The translations under genes and the position numbers were made by a program. Under the pieces are notes generated by a model, which had not been told where the DNA came from, searched no databases, and worked only from the letters and a program-made list of their open reading frames with translations. A DNA stretch of 64,000 bases from Calothrix sp. PCC 7716. GTDB lineage: Bacteria; Cyanobacteriota; Cyanobacteriia; Cyanobacteriales; Nostocaceae. Each line of letters opens with the position of its first letter. Position 1 is the first letter of the stretch. The stretch lies in assembly GCF_019977735.1 (NCBI RefSeq), contig NZ_AP025018.1:1364001-1428000 (forward strand), in the 5' to 3' direction. Shown one piece after another: positions 19,131-27,404 of this stretch.

Positions 19131-19643
19131 CTACATAACAGCATGTTTCCAAAATTGGTAGCTGCGCGGGTCAATACTACCTTTCTCAACATTATAGATT
19201 TGCTCCAAACATCTAAAAAACGCTTGGGCATATTGTTCTAACCCTAACAACTTCAAACTTTTCAAAATTCTAGTGATTCGCAAATGGTTATGGTCTCCCC
19301 ACTGCAACCACTCTTGTTTGCGTACTTCAAACGTATCTGCTAATTTAATTTCTATATTATTATCATTCTCAATGCATTGTAAGCCATAAAAGCCAAGCAT
19401 GATTTTAAACGAAGTGAGTAATTGACCCTTGAGTTTATCACTTACTCGAAATTGCTCAATATCAGACTCTGTAAGAATTGGCGCCTTACTATTAAAGTTA
19501 CTAGCATCGGTTAAAGGAAATAACCATTGGATATAATCATGGACATATTCAAGTTCCGAGTAGTCCCAAGACCATATTTGCTCTATTTTACGTCCCTCTG
19601 CATCAGGAACGGCACCTAAATAAAATTCTACTATCCTTGACAT
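19131..19643 (-). CDS. Opioid growth factor receptor (OGFr)-domain protein
   Basis: The 170-residue protein matches the OGFr conserved region named from an animal receptor but widespread in bacteria: YVHDYIQWLFPLTDASNFN (about residues 32-50) is its hallmark, followed by LLTSFKIMLGFYGL and the conserved HNHLRITRILKSLKLLGLE. Its bacterial function is unknown. The protein is soluble, helical and of the usual bacterial length. The start (MSRIVEFYLG) fits homologues. A short coding remnant ends 15 bases upstream on the same strand. Confidence 0.8.
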   Translation of the reverse strand: MSRIVEFYLGAVPDAEGRKIEQIWSWDYSELEYVHDYIQWLFPLTDASNFNSKAPILTESDIEQFRVSDKLKGQLLTSFKIMLGFYGLQCIENDNNIEIKLADTFEVRKQEWLQWGDHNHLRITRILKSLKLLGLEQYAQAFFRCLEQIYNVEKGSIDPRSYQFWKHAVM

Positions 19644-19657
19644 AGCTTTATCTCCAA

Positions 19658-19798
19658 TTATGCGGCGCCAAATTTAACATCAGCACCTTTATTGAATTCA
19701 CTTACAATTGTAATAATTCCTTCAATATCCGCATCATTGTTAAACATTCCATCTAACCGCTTATAAAAATCTAGGAAAATATTGTTAAAAGTTAATAC
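19658..19798 (-). pseudogene. Short C-terminal coding remnant upstream of the OGFr gene
   Basis: A 46-codon open stretch ends LDFYKRLDGMFNNDADIEGI then ITIVSEFNKGADVKFGAA and a stop, 15 bases before the OGFr start. Composition is protein-like, but the frame is closed by a stop just upstream and no good start exists. It looks like the tail of a broken gene. The family is not recognised. A very small intact gene starting at the internal Met is a less likely reading. Confidence 0.35.
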
Positions 19799-19848
19799 TT
19801 ATATTATTGTCATCACCACGACTATGATAACTGTAGTCGTGGTTTTGT

Positions 19849-19983
19849 TTATTGGTTACTTAGCCCTTTGAGGTGTTCCAGAATACTGCTGTTTTCAGTT
19901 TGTAGACCAAGGATGGTTTGCCTGAATAACTGATGTTCCGCTTGGTTCGCTTCTATAGATTGTTGCTGGGAAGTTACTACGTT
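19849..19983 (-). pseudogene. C-terminal tail of a gene truncated by the IS element
   Basis: A minus-strand frame runs out of the IS left end and reads SQQQSIEANQAEHQLFRQTI then LGLQTENSSILEHLKGLSNQ and a stop. The helical, coiled-coil-like composition suggests a real C-terminus cut off by the insertion. No continuation of this frame appears at the other side of the element. The protein family cannot be told. Confidence 0.4.
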
Positions 19984-20045
19984 ATACCAATTTAATATGA
20001 AGTCGCATATAATAGTGTTGTAACCTGCATCTACCTTAAGTACTT

Positions 20046-20549
20046 ATGAGCCGCCCATTTAAAATAGAGATAACAGAGAGTGAAGAGGAGTTAAAGAAAC
20101 GGCTACAAACAGCTAGACTCGCAGACCAAAAAGAGAAACTTCAAATGCTATGGTGGCTTGAAAGTGGTCAAATAAGCGAGCAACAGGAAATAGGAGAACG
20201 TCTTGGTAGAGATACCTCAACCATAACAAGATGGCTACAAAAATATCGTTCGGGCGGATTAGCTAGTTTGTTGGAAATAAAAAAGGCGCCAGGTGCGACC
20301 CCCAAAATGAATGAAGAAATAATCGCAGCGCTAAAGCGGGAACTAGAAACAGGGGAAGGTTTTACTAGTTATGGCGCCATCGTTGAGTGGTTAGAAAAAG
20401 AACATGGACTTAATATGGAGTATGGAACAGTTTATGCATGGGTAAGATATCGATTTGGAGCAAAACTTAAAGCTCCACGCCCTAAAAGTCACAAGCAAGA
20501 CGAAGAAGTAGTACAAGGCTTTAAAAAAAACTTGGTACGGTGCTGTTGA
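20046..20549 (+). CDS. IS630 transposase, upstream frame (DNA-binding part)
   Basis: The 167-residue frame holds the N-terminal helix-turn-helix region of the transposase (GERLGRDTSTITRWLQKYRS, about residues 57-76) and a second winged helix segment (YGAIVEWLEKEHGLNMEYGT). It ends in a poly-A tract, and the catalytic part continues in the -1 frame. A full-length enzyme would come from -1 slippage; without it only the DNA-binding part is made, which could act as an inhibitor. Confidence 0.85.
   Translation: MSRPFKIEITESEEELKKRLQTARLADQKEKLQMLWWLESGQISEQQEIGERLGRDTSTITRWLQKYRSGGLASLLEIKKAPGATPKMNEEIIAALKRELETGEGFTSYGAIVEWLEKEHGLNMEYGTVYAWVRYRFGAKLKAPRPKSHKQDEEVVQGFKKNLVRCC
20523..20530 (+). 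other. A8 slippery site for -1 frameshift
   Basis: GGC TTT AAA AAA AAC of the first frame contains eight consecutive A. Slipping back one base joins GFKKK to LGTVLLSLETLLAQ, giving one continuous IS630 transposase. The two frames overlap only from 20540 to 20549. Programmed -1 slippage at A-runs is known for this IS family. Confidence 0.65.
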
Positions 20550-21106
20550 GCCTGGAAACCCTTCTAGCACAAGGCAGATGCATTCGTTATTTTTGTCAAG
20601 ATGAAACCAGACTTGGTTTGAAAACACAGACAGGTAAAGTTATTACCGCTCCTGGAATAAAACCGACTGTACCTGTTGCATGGGGACGAGACAATTTTTG
20701 GATATATGGCGCCATCGAACCCTTAACGGGAGAACATTATTTATACGAGTCTCCTAAACTCAATGGTGAATACTTTCAAGAGTTCTTGGATTGGCTATCT
20801 CACGAATTAGGCTCCGATTATGCAATTTTACAGATTGACCAGGCGCCTGCCCATACAAGTTCTGCAATTCGTTGGCCTGAAAATATTATCCCTCTGCTCC
20901 AACCGCCACATTCCCCTGAACTTAATCCAATTGAAAGACTTTGGGAATTACTTAAAAAACCACTTAAAAATAAACTGTTTTCTTCGTTGCAAGATTTACG
21001 TAATTGCATCCAAGAGTTGTTTGACCAACTTACACTTGAACAGGTTATGTCTGTCTCCTCTTACAACTTTATTTTAGAAGCGCTTTTCTATGCAGCTTCA
21101 TATTAA
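20540..21106 (+). CDS. IS630 transposase, downstream frame (DDE catalytic part)
   Basis: The 188-residue frame has the three acidic catalytic residues in context: YFCQDETRLGL (first Asp), LQIDQAPAHTS (second Asp) and HSPELNPIERLWELLK (Glu). No internal stop or deletion is seen, so the element may still be active if the frameshift works. The listed start is the first codon open in this frame; the natural product is the fusion with the upstream frame. Confidence 0.85.
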   Translation: MLLSLETLLAQGRCIRYFCQDETRLGLKTQTGKVITAPGIKPTVPVAWGRDNFWIYGAIEPLTGEHYLYESPKLNGEYFQEFLDWLSHELGSDYAILQIDQAPAHTSSAIRWPENIIPLLQPPHSPELNPIERLWELLKKPLKNKLFSSLQDLRNCIQELFDQLTLEQVMSVSSYNFILEALFYAASY

Positions 21107-21116
21107 ATTGGTATTA

Positions 21117-21380
21117 GAAAACGAGTTTTGGGAAGATTTTCAGAAATTAGAACAGGAGCGTACAATGACTTATATTACTTCTTTTGAGCGTATTGGCCAA
21201 CTTAACCATGCAAAGTCGTCTGTTTTACGACTGTTAACTAAGCGCATAGGGGAAGTGTCAGAACAAAATCGCACTACTATCGAGTCTCTGACGCTTGAAA
21301 AGCTTGATGCATTAAGCGAAGCCTTATTAGATTTTACCTCTACCGACGATTTATTACACTGGTTGCAAGAAAATCAGTAA
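21117..21380 (+). pseudogene. DUF4351 C-terminal remnant of an Rpn/PD-(D/E)XK-type nuclease gene
   Basis: The frame running out of the IS right end reads ENEFWEDFQKLEQERTMTYI, then FERIGQLNHAKSSVLRLLTK and ends in a DUF4351 domain (TIESLTLEKLDALSEALLDF). In cyanobacteria these segments normally follow an N-terminal recombination-promoting nuclease domain of about 200 residues. That part is missing: the IS abuts the tail and the sequence on its other side belongs to an unrelated minus-strand gene. An ORF could start at an ATG in the IS end (21090), so a short protein might still be made. Confidence 0.65.
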
Positions 21381-21492
21381 CCCTAGATGGCGCCGTGTCC
21401 AGCCTAAAAATTACGGCGCCTCGACCCAATAACCAGGGCGCCTGCGCTCAGAGACGTGATTATTAAGAGCGGGACACTACGTGAACACGTCT

Positions 21493-23517
21493 TTACACTA
21501 TATGTTTTATTGCGTTATAAGCTGCGGCTCTAACTATTTGGTTTGCATCTGAAGTTAGTTCATTTAGGATGTGTTTGGGGGTGTTGGGATTTTGAGCTAT
21601 AGCGTATCTTTCTAACCAGGACTCGGAACGATAATTTTTGATTAATGCTTGTTGCGGCGCCTGAGCATGTAAAAATACAATAAATCGACTAAATGATGGT
21701 ACTAATGTTTTGGCTATTCTTTCTAATGTAATTTTTGCAAACTGTTCTGTAGGCATTTTAGGGTTGTTTGCTGCTCGGTGACGCACGTGATATTTTCTAT
21801 CGCGGGCTAATATTTCTAAAGTTTCTAGGGGTGTATTTGTATTTGCTGCTATTAGCGCACGAACTGACTGGTCTGGATGTTTTGCTAATTCTATCAGAAT
21901 ATTCGCAGGAGTTGCTAAGTTTTGAGCTATTTGTTGAGGAAATTCTTGAATTAATTCTTCATTAATTAAGTTTTGTGGGGTGTTCGAGTTATTTGCCAAT
22001 GCTAAACGAATATCGCGATATTGAGATAAGGCTAATTCTTGCAGTAAATATGTAGGAGTATTTGGGTTAGAAGCAACTGCTTGACGAACTAAATAATTTT
22101 CATCTTTAGCTAATATTTTTAGTAGGCTAGTTGGTGTATTACTATTTCGTGCTACAGCATGACGAATGTAATAGCTTTTTTCTGTGGCTAAAGCTGAAAG
22201 TAAATCTACTGTTATATTGGGATTTTTTGCAACATTACAACGTATCCACTCGTTTTCATCTTGTGCAAGAAGAGATAGCACGCTTTTAGGAGTATTTGGG
22301 TGACTTGCAATTTGATGACGAATGTTACTGCCTTTATCTTGAGCTAAAATTTGTAGTAAATTTGCAGGCATCTTTATATTTCCCCCTACACTAAAACGTA
22401 TCCAGTTATCTTGGTCTACGCATAGCTTTTTTAATGAATTTATAGAGGTATTAGGATTTGTTGCTACGCACGAACGTACATATGTATTTTTAGAATTTGC
22501 TAAGAAGTCTAGTAATTTAACGGGGGTATTTAGATTCGCTGCAACGCGCGCATGTATAAAGTCAGATGGATATTGGTATAATTTTTCTATTAAGTGAATC
22601 GGTGTATTTGGGTTACTAACAATAGCACCAAAAACTTGTTCAGCGTATCTTTTAATATAAGATTCTGGTTCTGCGGCAGCTTCAGAATATACTTTATTAT
22701 AATATTCAGCTACACTTTCTATTAAATTTACTGGAATATTTGGATTTGATACAACATACTCATGAATACTGCTATAGAAGTTCTTACCACATAATATTTT
22801 GAGTACGTGAGTAGGTGTATTTGGATGCAGTGCGATTGTATATAAAATTTTATTATGCAAATTTGGAAGCAAAAAATCTGGAATTAACTGAGCAATTGCT
22901 AAATCTTCTTGATTAACTTCATATGTAAATACTGGATTAAAATTTAATATTACTTGTTGTGCAACTTCTTTTGTATCTAACTCTATTTCTTTAACTAAAT
23001 TTACATGCAGTTTTGCAACTTCTTGGACTTTTGCGTAATGGCTTTGAGATAAGTGTTCTAAAGCTGTTTTAGAAGTGTTAATATGTGATGCTACTAGTAT
23101 TAATATATCTTCATTATGATGTTTGGATGCAGCATTAAGAATATAATCTGGTACTTGTTCTTGTTTTAGAAGGCTGATTAGTGTATTTAATGGTATATTT
23201 TCTACTAAATTAGGATTTTCTAATAATAAAAGTGGTAAAATTGGATTACTGAGTAATTGTTTTGGAAATTTGGCGCCTAATTTTAATAAAACATCTGTAG
23301 GGGTATTCGGGTTTGCCGCGACTCTCTCACATACAGCTTTGCTAGATACTGCTAACTCGCGTAATAGCTCTGGTGGCGCCGCATTATTTTCTGCCACTCT
23401 GAGCATTAATGTTTTACTTGTATAAGCTAGTTCGCGCAATTGCTCTGGTGATGTGTCTTGTGATGCTGCTTGTTGTTTTTGCTGTAATAATATAGATGTT
23501 TTAGATTGATTGGGCAT
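21493..23517 (-). CDS. Leucine-rich repeat variant (LRV) protein
   Basis: The 674-residue protein is built from about 20 repeats of roughly 24 residues with the consensus NPNTPxxLLxxLAxDxxxxVR, e.g. SNPNTPTYLLQELALSQYRD. This is the LRV repeat, an alpha/3-10-helix solenoid related to HEAT repeats. Repeats are regular from about 40 to 115 and 225 to 670, with a diverged section between. No signal peptide, catalytic domain or iron-sulfur cysteine cluster is visible (such a cluster is known from an Azotobacter LRV protein), so the role is probably protein binding. It is the second gene after the methyltransferase on this strand, with a 75-base gap. Confidence 0.85.
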   Translation of the reverse strand: MPNQSKTSILLQQKQQAASQDTSPEQLRELAYTSKTLMLRVAENNAAPPELLRELAVSSKAVCERVAANPNTPTDVLLKLGAKFPKQLLSNPILPLLLLENPNLVENIPLNTLISLLKQEQVPDYILNAASKHHNEDILILVASHINTSKTALEHLSQSHYAKVQEVAKLHVNLVKEIELDTKEVAQQVILNFNPVFTYEVNQEDLAIAQLIPDFLLPNLHNKILYTIALHPNTPTHVLKILCGKNFYSSIHEYVVSNPNIPVNLIESVAEYYNKVYSEAAAEPESYIKRYAEQVFGAIVSNPNTPIHLIEKLYQYPSDFIHARVAANLNTPVKLLDFLANSKNTYVRSCVATNPNTSINSLKKLCVDQDNWIRFSVGGNIKMPANLLQILAQDKGSNIRHQIASHPNTPKSVLSLLAQDENEWIRCNVAKNPNITVDLLSALATEKSYYIRHAVARNSNTPTSLLKILAKDENYLVRQAVASNPNTPTYLLQELALSQYRDIRLALANNSNTPQNLINEELIQEFPQQIAQNLATPANILIELAKHPDQSVRALIAANTNTPLETLEILARDRKYHVRHRAANNPKMPTEQFAKITLERIAKTLVPSFSRFIVFLHAQAPQQALIKNYRSESWLERYAIAQNPNTPKHILNELTSDANQIVRAAAYNAIKHIV

Positions 23518-23592
23518 ACGTTGCTATGTGTCTTGTGGAACAGGCATTATTGCCTGTCCCTATAACTACATAAATTGTAATTCAACCCGCCC

Positions 23593-24492
23593 CTACAGGT
23601 TTGTCGTATATGCGCTGTATCCGTATGCCATTGGTTCGCGCATTGACTCTACGGGTTTGATGCTCCGGTTGATAGATTGGGCAAATGGTATTTTTATGCC
23701 TTTGATGGTTTCTGGTACAATGGAATACTCGTTTGTTGGTTCAACGCTGTATTGGGGACATTTGGCTTTCATTCCCGCTTCTACTAGCATTTCGTCTATT
23801 TCGGCTGCGGTAAACTGTCTCAAATAAATTTCGTTTTTACCTGCTGGGTTTAATCGACGTATCCAGTTGTGGATGATGTGGGAAGGACAAACTTTATTAT
23901 GGAATGAGTGGTTGAATATAAATGTTCCACCTGGTTTAAGTACACGCACCATTTCTGCCATCAGTTTACGCAGTTGCGCTTCGGGGATGTGCATAAAGAC
24001 ACAGTTGGAAATTAGTAAATCTATTGAGTTATCTTCTAACGGTAGAATTTCGGCTGAGTTACAAATCACGTTAAACTCGGCGCCTGGAAAGAAATTATAC
24101 TCTTGCTTACACTTGAGTAGGCGCCGTAATAAAGGTTCAGAGATATCTAGACCGTAATATTTTGAAGTGCGAAGATTTTTATCTAACGACAGAAATAAAG
24201 GAATGCGTCCATAACCGCAGCCAATCTCTAATATACTGTCAACAGTCTTATTTTTAGGAAACTTGCTCCAAACACCCGAAGGCGTCCCAGTTAAAAGCTT
24301 ATAGTCTTTTTTGATAGCGGCGCCAGCTTCAGCTTGTTCAATTTGCTGCGAACCATAGTACGTCTTACCGATTTCATCCCACAATTGCTTGTGTCCGGTA
24401 TTATTTAAATTTTCATAATCTTTAGGCAGGTAAACACCATCCCGAAGCTGATACTCATTCAGGTTGGGTTTTACGCTCATCGCTTGACTCAT
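23593..24492 (-). CDS. Class I SAM-dependent methyltransferase
   Basis: The 299-residue protein has a Rossmann methyltransferase domain at about residues 80-215. SILEIGCGYGRIPLFLSLD is motif I binding S-adenosylmethionine, YYGLDIS is motif II, and DLLISNCVFMHIPEAQLRKL and VLKPGGTFIFNHSF are the motif III-post I regions. The domain type is Methyltransf_11/25. The substrate cannot be told. It may be co-transcribed with the LRV gene downstream, though a short dispersed inverted repeat lies between them. Confidence 0.85.
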   Translation of the reverse strand: MSQAMSVKPNLNEYQLRDGVYLPKDYENLNNTGHKQLWDEIGKTYYGSQQIEQAEAGAAIKKDYKLLTGTPSGVWSKFPKNKTVDSILEIGCGYGRIPLFLSLDKNLRTSKYYGLDISEPLLRRLLKCKQEYNFFPGAEFNVICNSAEILPLEDNSIDLLISNCVFMHIPEAQLRKLMAEMVRVLKPGGTFIFNHSFHNKVCPSHIIHNWIRRLNPAGKNEIYLRQFTAAEIDEMLVEAGMKAKCPQYSVEPTNEYSIVPETIKGIKIPFAQSINRSIKPVESMREPMAYGYSAYTTNL

Positions 24493-25230
24493 AAAAGTAA
24501 TTGCTCTTGAGTATTATATGTTTTCGGTTATACGCGCAATCTATAGTAAACCGCAATTGTTAGATTTGCGGGTATATAAAGACATTCTCCTTCATTTTAT
24601 AAGTATTTTTCCCGAAACATATAGCAATCCCCCCGTTATAACGACTCGTTATAAAGACTCGTTGTAAGGACTTCAGTCCTTAACACCCAAGTGCCACACA
24701 AAAAAAGTTTGATGACAAAAGTTATTATTTATCGTGTCATACACCCAAAAATCCCTTCTAGCTTGATTCATTCTCAAAAATCAACTAATTAACTTTATAT
24801 ATTTTTATATTGTCAATCAAATTTAGTAATGATGTAAAACTAATAACCTGCATTCCGCACTTAAAGTATTCATATCTACTTGCAATAAACGAATTGATTA
24901 TCCCAACCCCTCTTAACAAGAGAGGTTAGGGAAGTTAGGGGGATTATCATGACAAACTATTGCATTAACTCTCTTCAAAACAACACTAAAATTACACAAA
25001 GATAAAATCTATTAAAATTTAGGTAATAATCACTTATTGAAGCAATTTTGCATTTACATAAAAACAAACAATCCTTATCTGACAAAGATTTGACCCTATT
25101 ATCATTACGCCTTTACAAGATATTGCAAACACTAAAACATTATTGCTAATGTTATCTAAGGAACTCAACTCATATCTGATAAATTTAAATTTAAACTTTA
25201 TTTACTCTCCATATCTCGCGCGTAAGGCTA
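24493..25230. other. Intergenic region between divergent methyltransferase and ATPase genes
   Basis: About 740 bases, strongly AT-rich. It contains a small hairpin AAGGACTTCAGTCCTT (24666-24681), a repeated ACTCGTTATAAAG/ACTCGTTGTAAGG tract just before it, and a C-rich/G-rich pair around 24902-24945 like those near 2200. No gene was recognised. Confidence 0.55.
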
Positions 25231-27399
25231 ATGACGATTATGTACACCATCACATCAGGGGCAAAGCAAAAAGTTGTGCTGCACATACCAAACACAACTT
25301 TCAAAGTAAACTATCAAATAGTCCATGCAATTCCAGGAAGAATTCGGTTTCGTATTCCACTACTTGCTCTAGACCAAAGTTATGCTTTGCGTTTAGAAAA
25401 TTTGCTGAATAACGAAACTCATATAACCAAAGTTCGGATTAATCGTAATGCAGGTTCAATAGCTATTCATTACCGACCAACACAAAATAATCTAATACCT
25501 TCACTACCGCAACTAATTCAAGATGCAACTTGCTCTCTTGCAATAGAACACCACCATCACGAACATCATCACCATCATGGTGAGGATGGATTTAAAGTTC
25601 CTGCTTTTGCGACATTGATGGCACTGTTAAAGTTAGCATTTCCAATTCCAACAGCTTTGGTTGCTTCAACGGTAGCAGTTGCTGCATTGCCTGTTTTCAA
25701 ACGCGCGATGGCAAGTATTACACGTCAACGTAAATTAAATATAGATTGTTTAGATTTCTTGGCAATCGTTTTGACTTCATTTCAAGGTAACTTACTGGCG
25801 CCAGCTTTACTAATGACGTTACACGAAGTTGGAGACACAATTCGTACACGTACTGCTCAAGTTTCAGATGAAGGTACATCTGACTTATTAGAGTCATTGG
25901 GTAGTTTTGCTTGGGTAGAACAAGATGGTGAAAAAGTGCGCGTTCTTGCTACTTCCGTTCAACCAGGAGATAAAGTATTTGTTTACCCAGGTGAACAGAT
26001 ACCTGTTGATGGAAAGATATTGTCTGGTGAGGCATTAATTGACCAACAAAAGCTTACAGGTGAATCAATGCCAGTTACACGTTCAGTTGGTGAATATGTA
26101 TATGCTTCAACTTTAGTACGTGAAGGTACAATCTCGATTAATGCTGAACGAGTGGGTAGTGATACTCGTGCAGGCGCCAGTATTCGATTGATACAACAGG
26201 CGCCTGTATATGATACACGCATGGTAAATCATGCCGCCCAAATCGCTGATAAAACGATTGTTCCAGCATTAATATTTGCAGGCATAGTATTTGCTGCTAC
26301 CCGTAACCCAGTACGCGCCGCCTCAATTTTAACGCTCGATTTTATGACGGGCATTCGTGTATCGTTACCAACATGTTATTTAGCTGCTCTCAAACACGCA
26401 ACTCGACACGGTGTACTAATTCGTAGCGGTCGAGCATTAGAAAAATTAGCACAAGTAGATACGTTAGTGTTTGACAAAACAGGAACACTAACAAAAGGTG
26501 ATATTGAAGTTATTGAAATAGAAACAGTATCAAACGGAATATCATCTCAAAAATTATTAGAACTCGCAGCAGCAGCAGAACAGCGATTAACACATCCAGT
26601 CGCTCAAGCTATAATGCGTTATGCACGAGAGCAAGACGTGCGAATATTACCGCGCGGTAAATGGAACTACGAAATTGGTTTGGGAGTTGAAGCATTCATA
26701 GAACATACACATGTTTTAGTTGGAAGCGCACGGTGGATGGAACGCAATAATATTAATGTTTCTGTGAATTCAAGCTATATATATGATTCACGAATGTATG
26801 TAGCAGTAAACGGAGAATTCCAAGGAGCAATTGTATACACCGACCCATTACGCTTAGAAAGTTCAGAAGTAATTCGTAAACTACAAGATAAATACGGTAT
26901 GTCAGTTCACCTGCTTACAGGAGACAATAAACATCGAGCAATTGCCGTAGCTTCAAACCTAGGAATACCATTACAAAACGTGTACGCGGAAGCATTCCCT
27001 GAACAAAAAGCCGAAATTATTCGTAACTTACATTCGCAAGGAAAAACAGTAGCATTTACAGGAGACGGAATAAACGACTCTGCCGCACTAGCATACGCTG
27101 ACGTATCAATATCTTTTGGTAACGCTTCCCAAGTCGCGCGCGAAACTGCTGATGTAGTGTTAATGGAAAATAACTTAGAAAACCTACTCGAAGCTATCGC
27201 TATTGCCCAAGAAACAAAACAAGTAATCAACCAAAACATCGGTTTAGCTGTAATTCCTAATTTAGCTGCATTAGGACTTGCCGCTATAGTTGGTATACAT
27301 CCTTTAGCTGCCACCACAATCCATAATGGTTCAGCAATTGCCGCAGGTTTAAACGGTTTACGCCCTTTAATGCATAAAGACCCAGCAGTGGTAATGTAA
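25231..27399 (+). CDS. Heavy-metal-type P-type ATPase with atypical membrane motif
   Basis: The 722-residue protein has P1B-like order. An HMA-like ferredoxin-fold domain without a CxxC motif (about 25-85) comes first, then a histidine cluster HHHHEHHHHH (107-116), two or more membrane helices, and the actuator domain with TGES (276-279). The phosphorylation site DKTGTLTKG follows (Asp415), then the P1B-specific HP dipeptide (RLTHPVAQ) and GDGINDSAA. The membrane motif that normally reads CPC, SPC or CPH is here TGIRVSLPTCYLA (374-386), so the transported ion is unclear. The His cluster suggests a transition metal such as Ni, Zn or Co. The next gene starts six bases after the stop, so the two are surely co-transcribed. 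Confidence 0.88.
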   Translation: MTIMYTITSGAKQKVVLHIPNTTFKVNYQIVHAIPGRIRFRIPLLALDQSYALRLENLLNNETHITKVRINRNAGSIAIHYRPTQNNLIPSLPQLIQDATCSLAIEHHHHEHHHHHGEDGFKVPAFATLMALLKLAFPIPTALVASTVAVAALPVFKRAMASITRQRKLNIDCLDFLAIVLTSFQGNLLAPALLMTLHEVGDTIRTRTAQVSDEGTSDLLESLGSFAWVEQDGEKVRVLATSVQPGDKVFVYPGEQIPVDGKILSGEALIDQQKLTGESMPVTRSVGEYVYASTLVREGTISINAERVGSDTRAGASIRLIQQAPVYDTRMVNHAAQIADKTIVPALIFAGIVFAATRNPVRAASILTLDFMTGIRVSLPTCYLAALKHATRHGVLIRSGRALEKLAQVDTLVFDKTGTLTKGDIEVIEIETVSNGISSQKLLELAAAAEQRLTHPVAQAIMRYAREQDVRILPRGKWNYEIGLGVEAFIEHTHVLVGSARWMERNNINVSVNSSYIYDSRMYVAVNGEFQGAIVYTDPLRLESSEVIRKLQDKYGMSVHLLTGDNKHRAIAVASNLGIPLQNVYAEAFPEQKAEIIRNLHSQGKTVAFTGDGINDSAALAYADVSISFGNASQVARETADVVLMENNLENLLEAIAIAQETKQVINQNIGLAVIPNLAALGLAAIVGIHPLAATTIHNGSAIAAGLNGLRPLMHKDPAVVM

Positions 27400-27404
27400 T
27401 ATAG

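Larger units (their letters stand above)
19984..21115 (+). mobile_element. IS630-family insertion sequence
   Basis: About 1.13 kb bounded by inverted repeats sharing ATACCAATTTAATATGAAG (19984-20002 on the left; reverse complement 21096-21114 on the right), extended to about 24 bases with a small mismatch. Inside is a two-frame IS630/Tc1-type transposase with all three DDE residues. IS630 elements normally duplicate a TA target. The flanks here do not give a clean TA-TA pair, in line with a rearranged junction. The element contains four GGCGCC hexamers, so it matches host composition and is not a very recent arrival from a different genome. Confidence 0.85.

Noticed and set aside
25143-25412. 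89-codon ORF overlapping the start of the P-type ATPase gene
   Set aside because: It is out of frame with the ATPase, which has clear domains over the same bases; composition is not protein-like.
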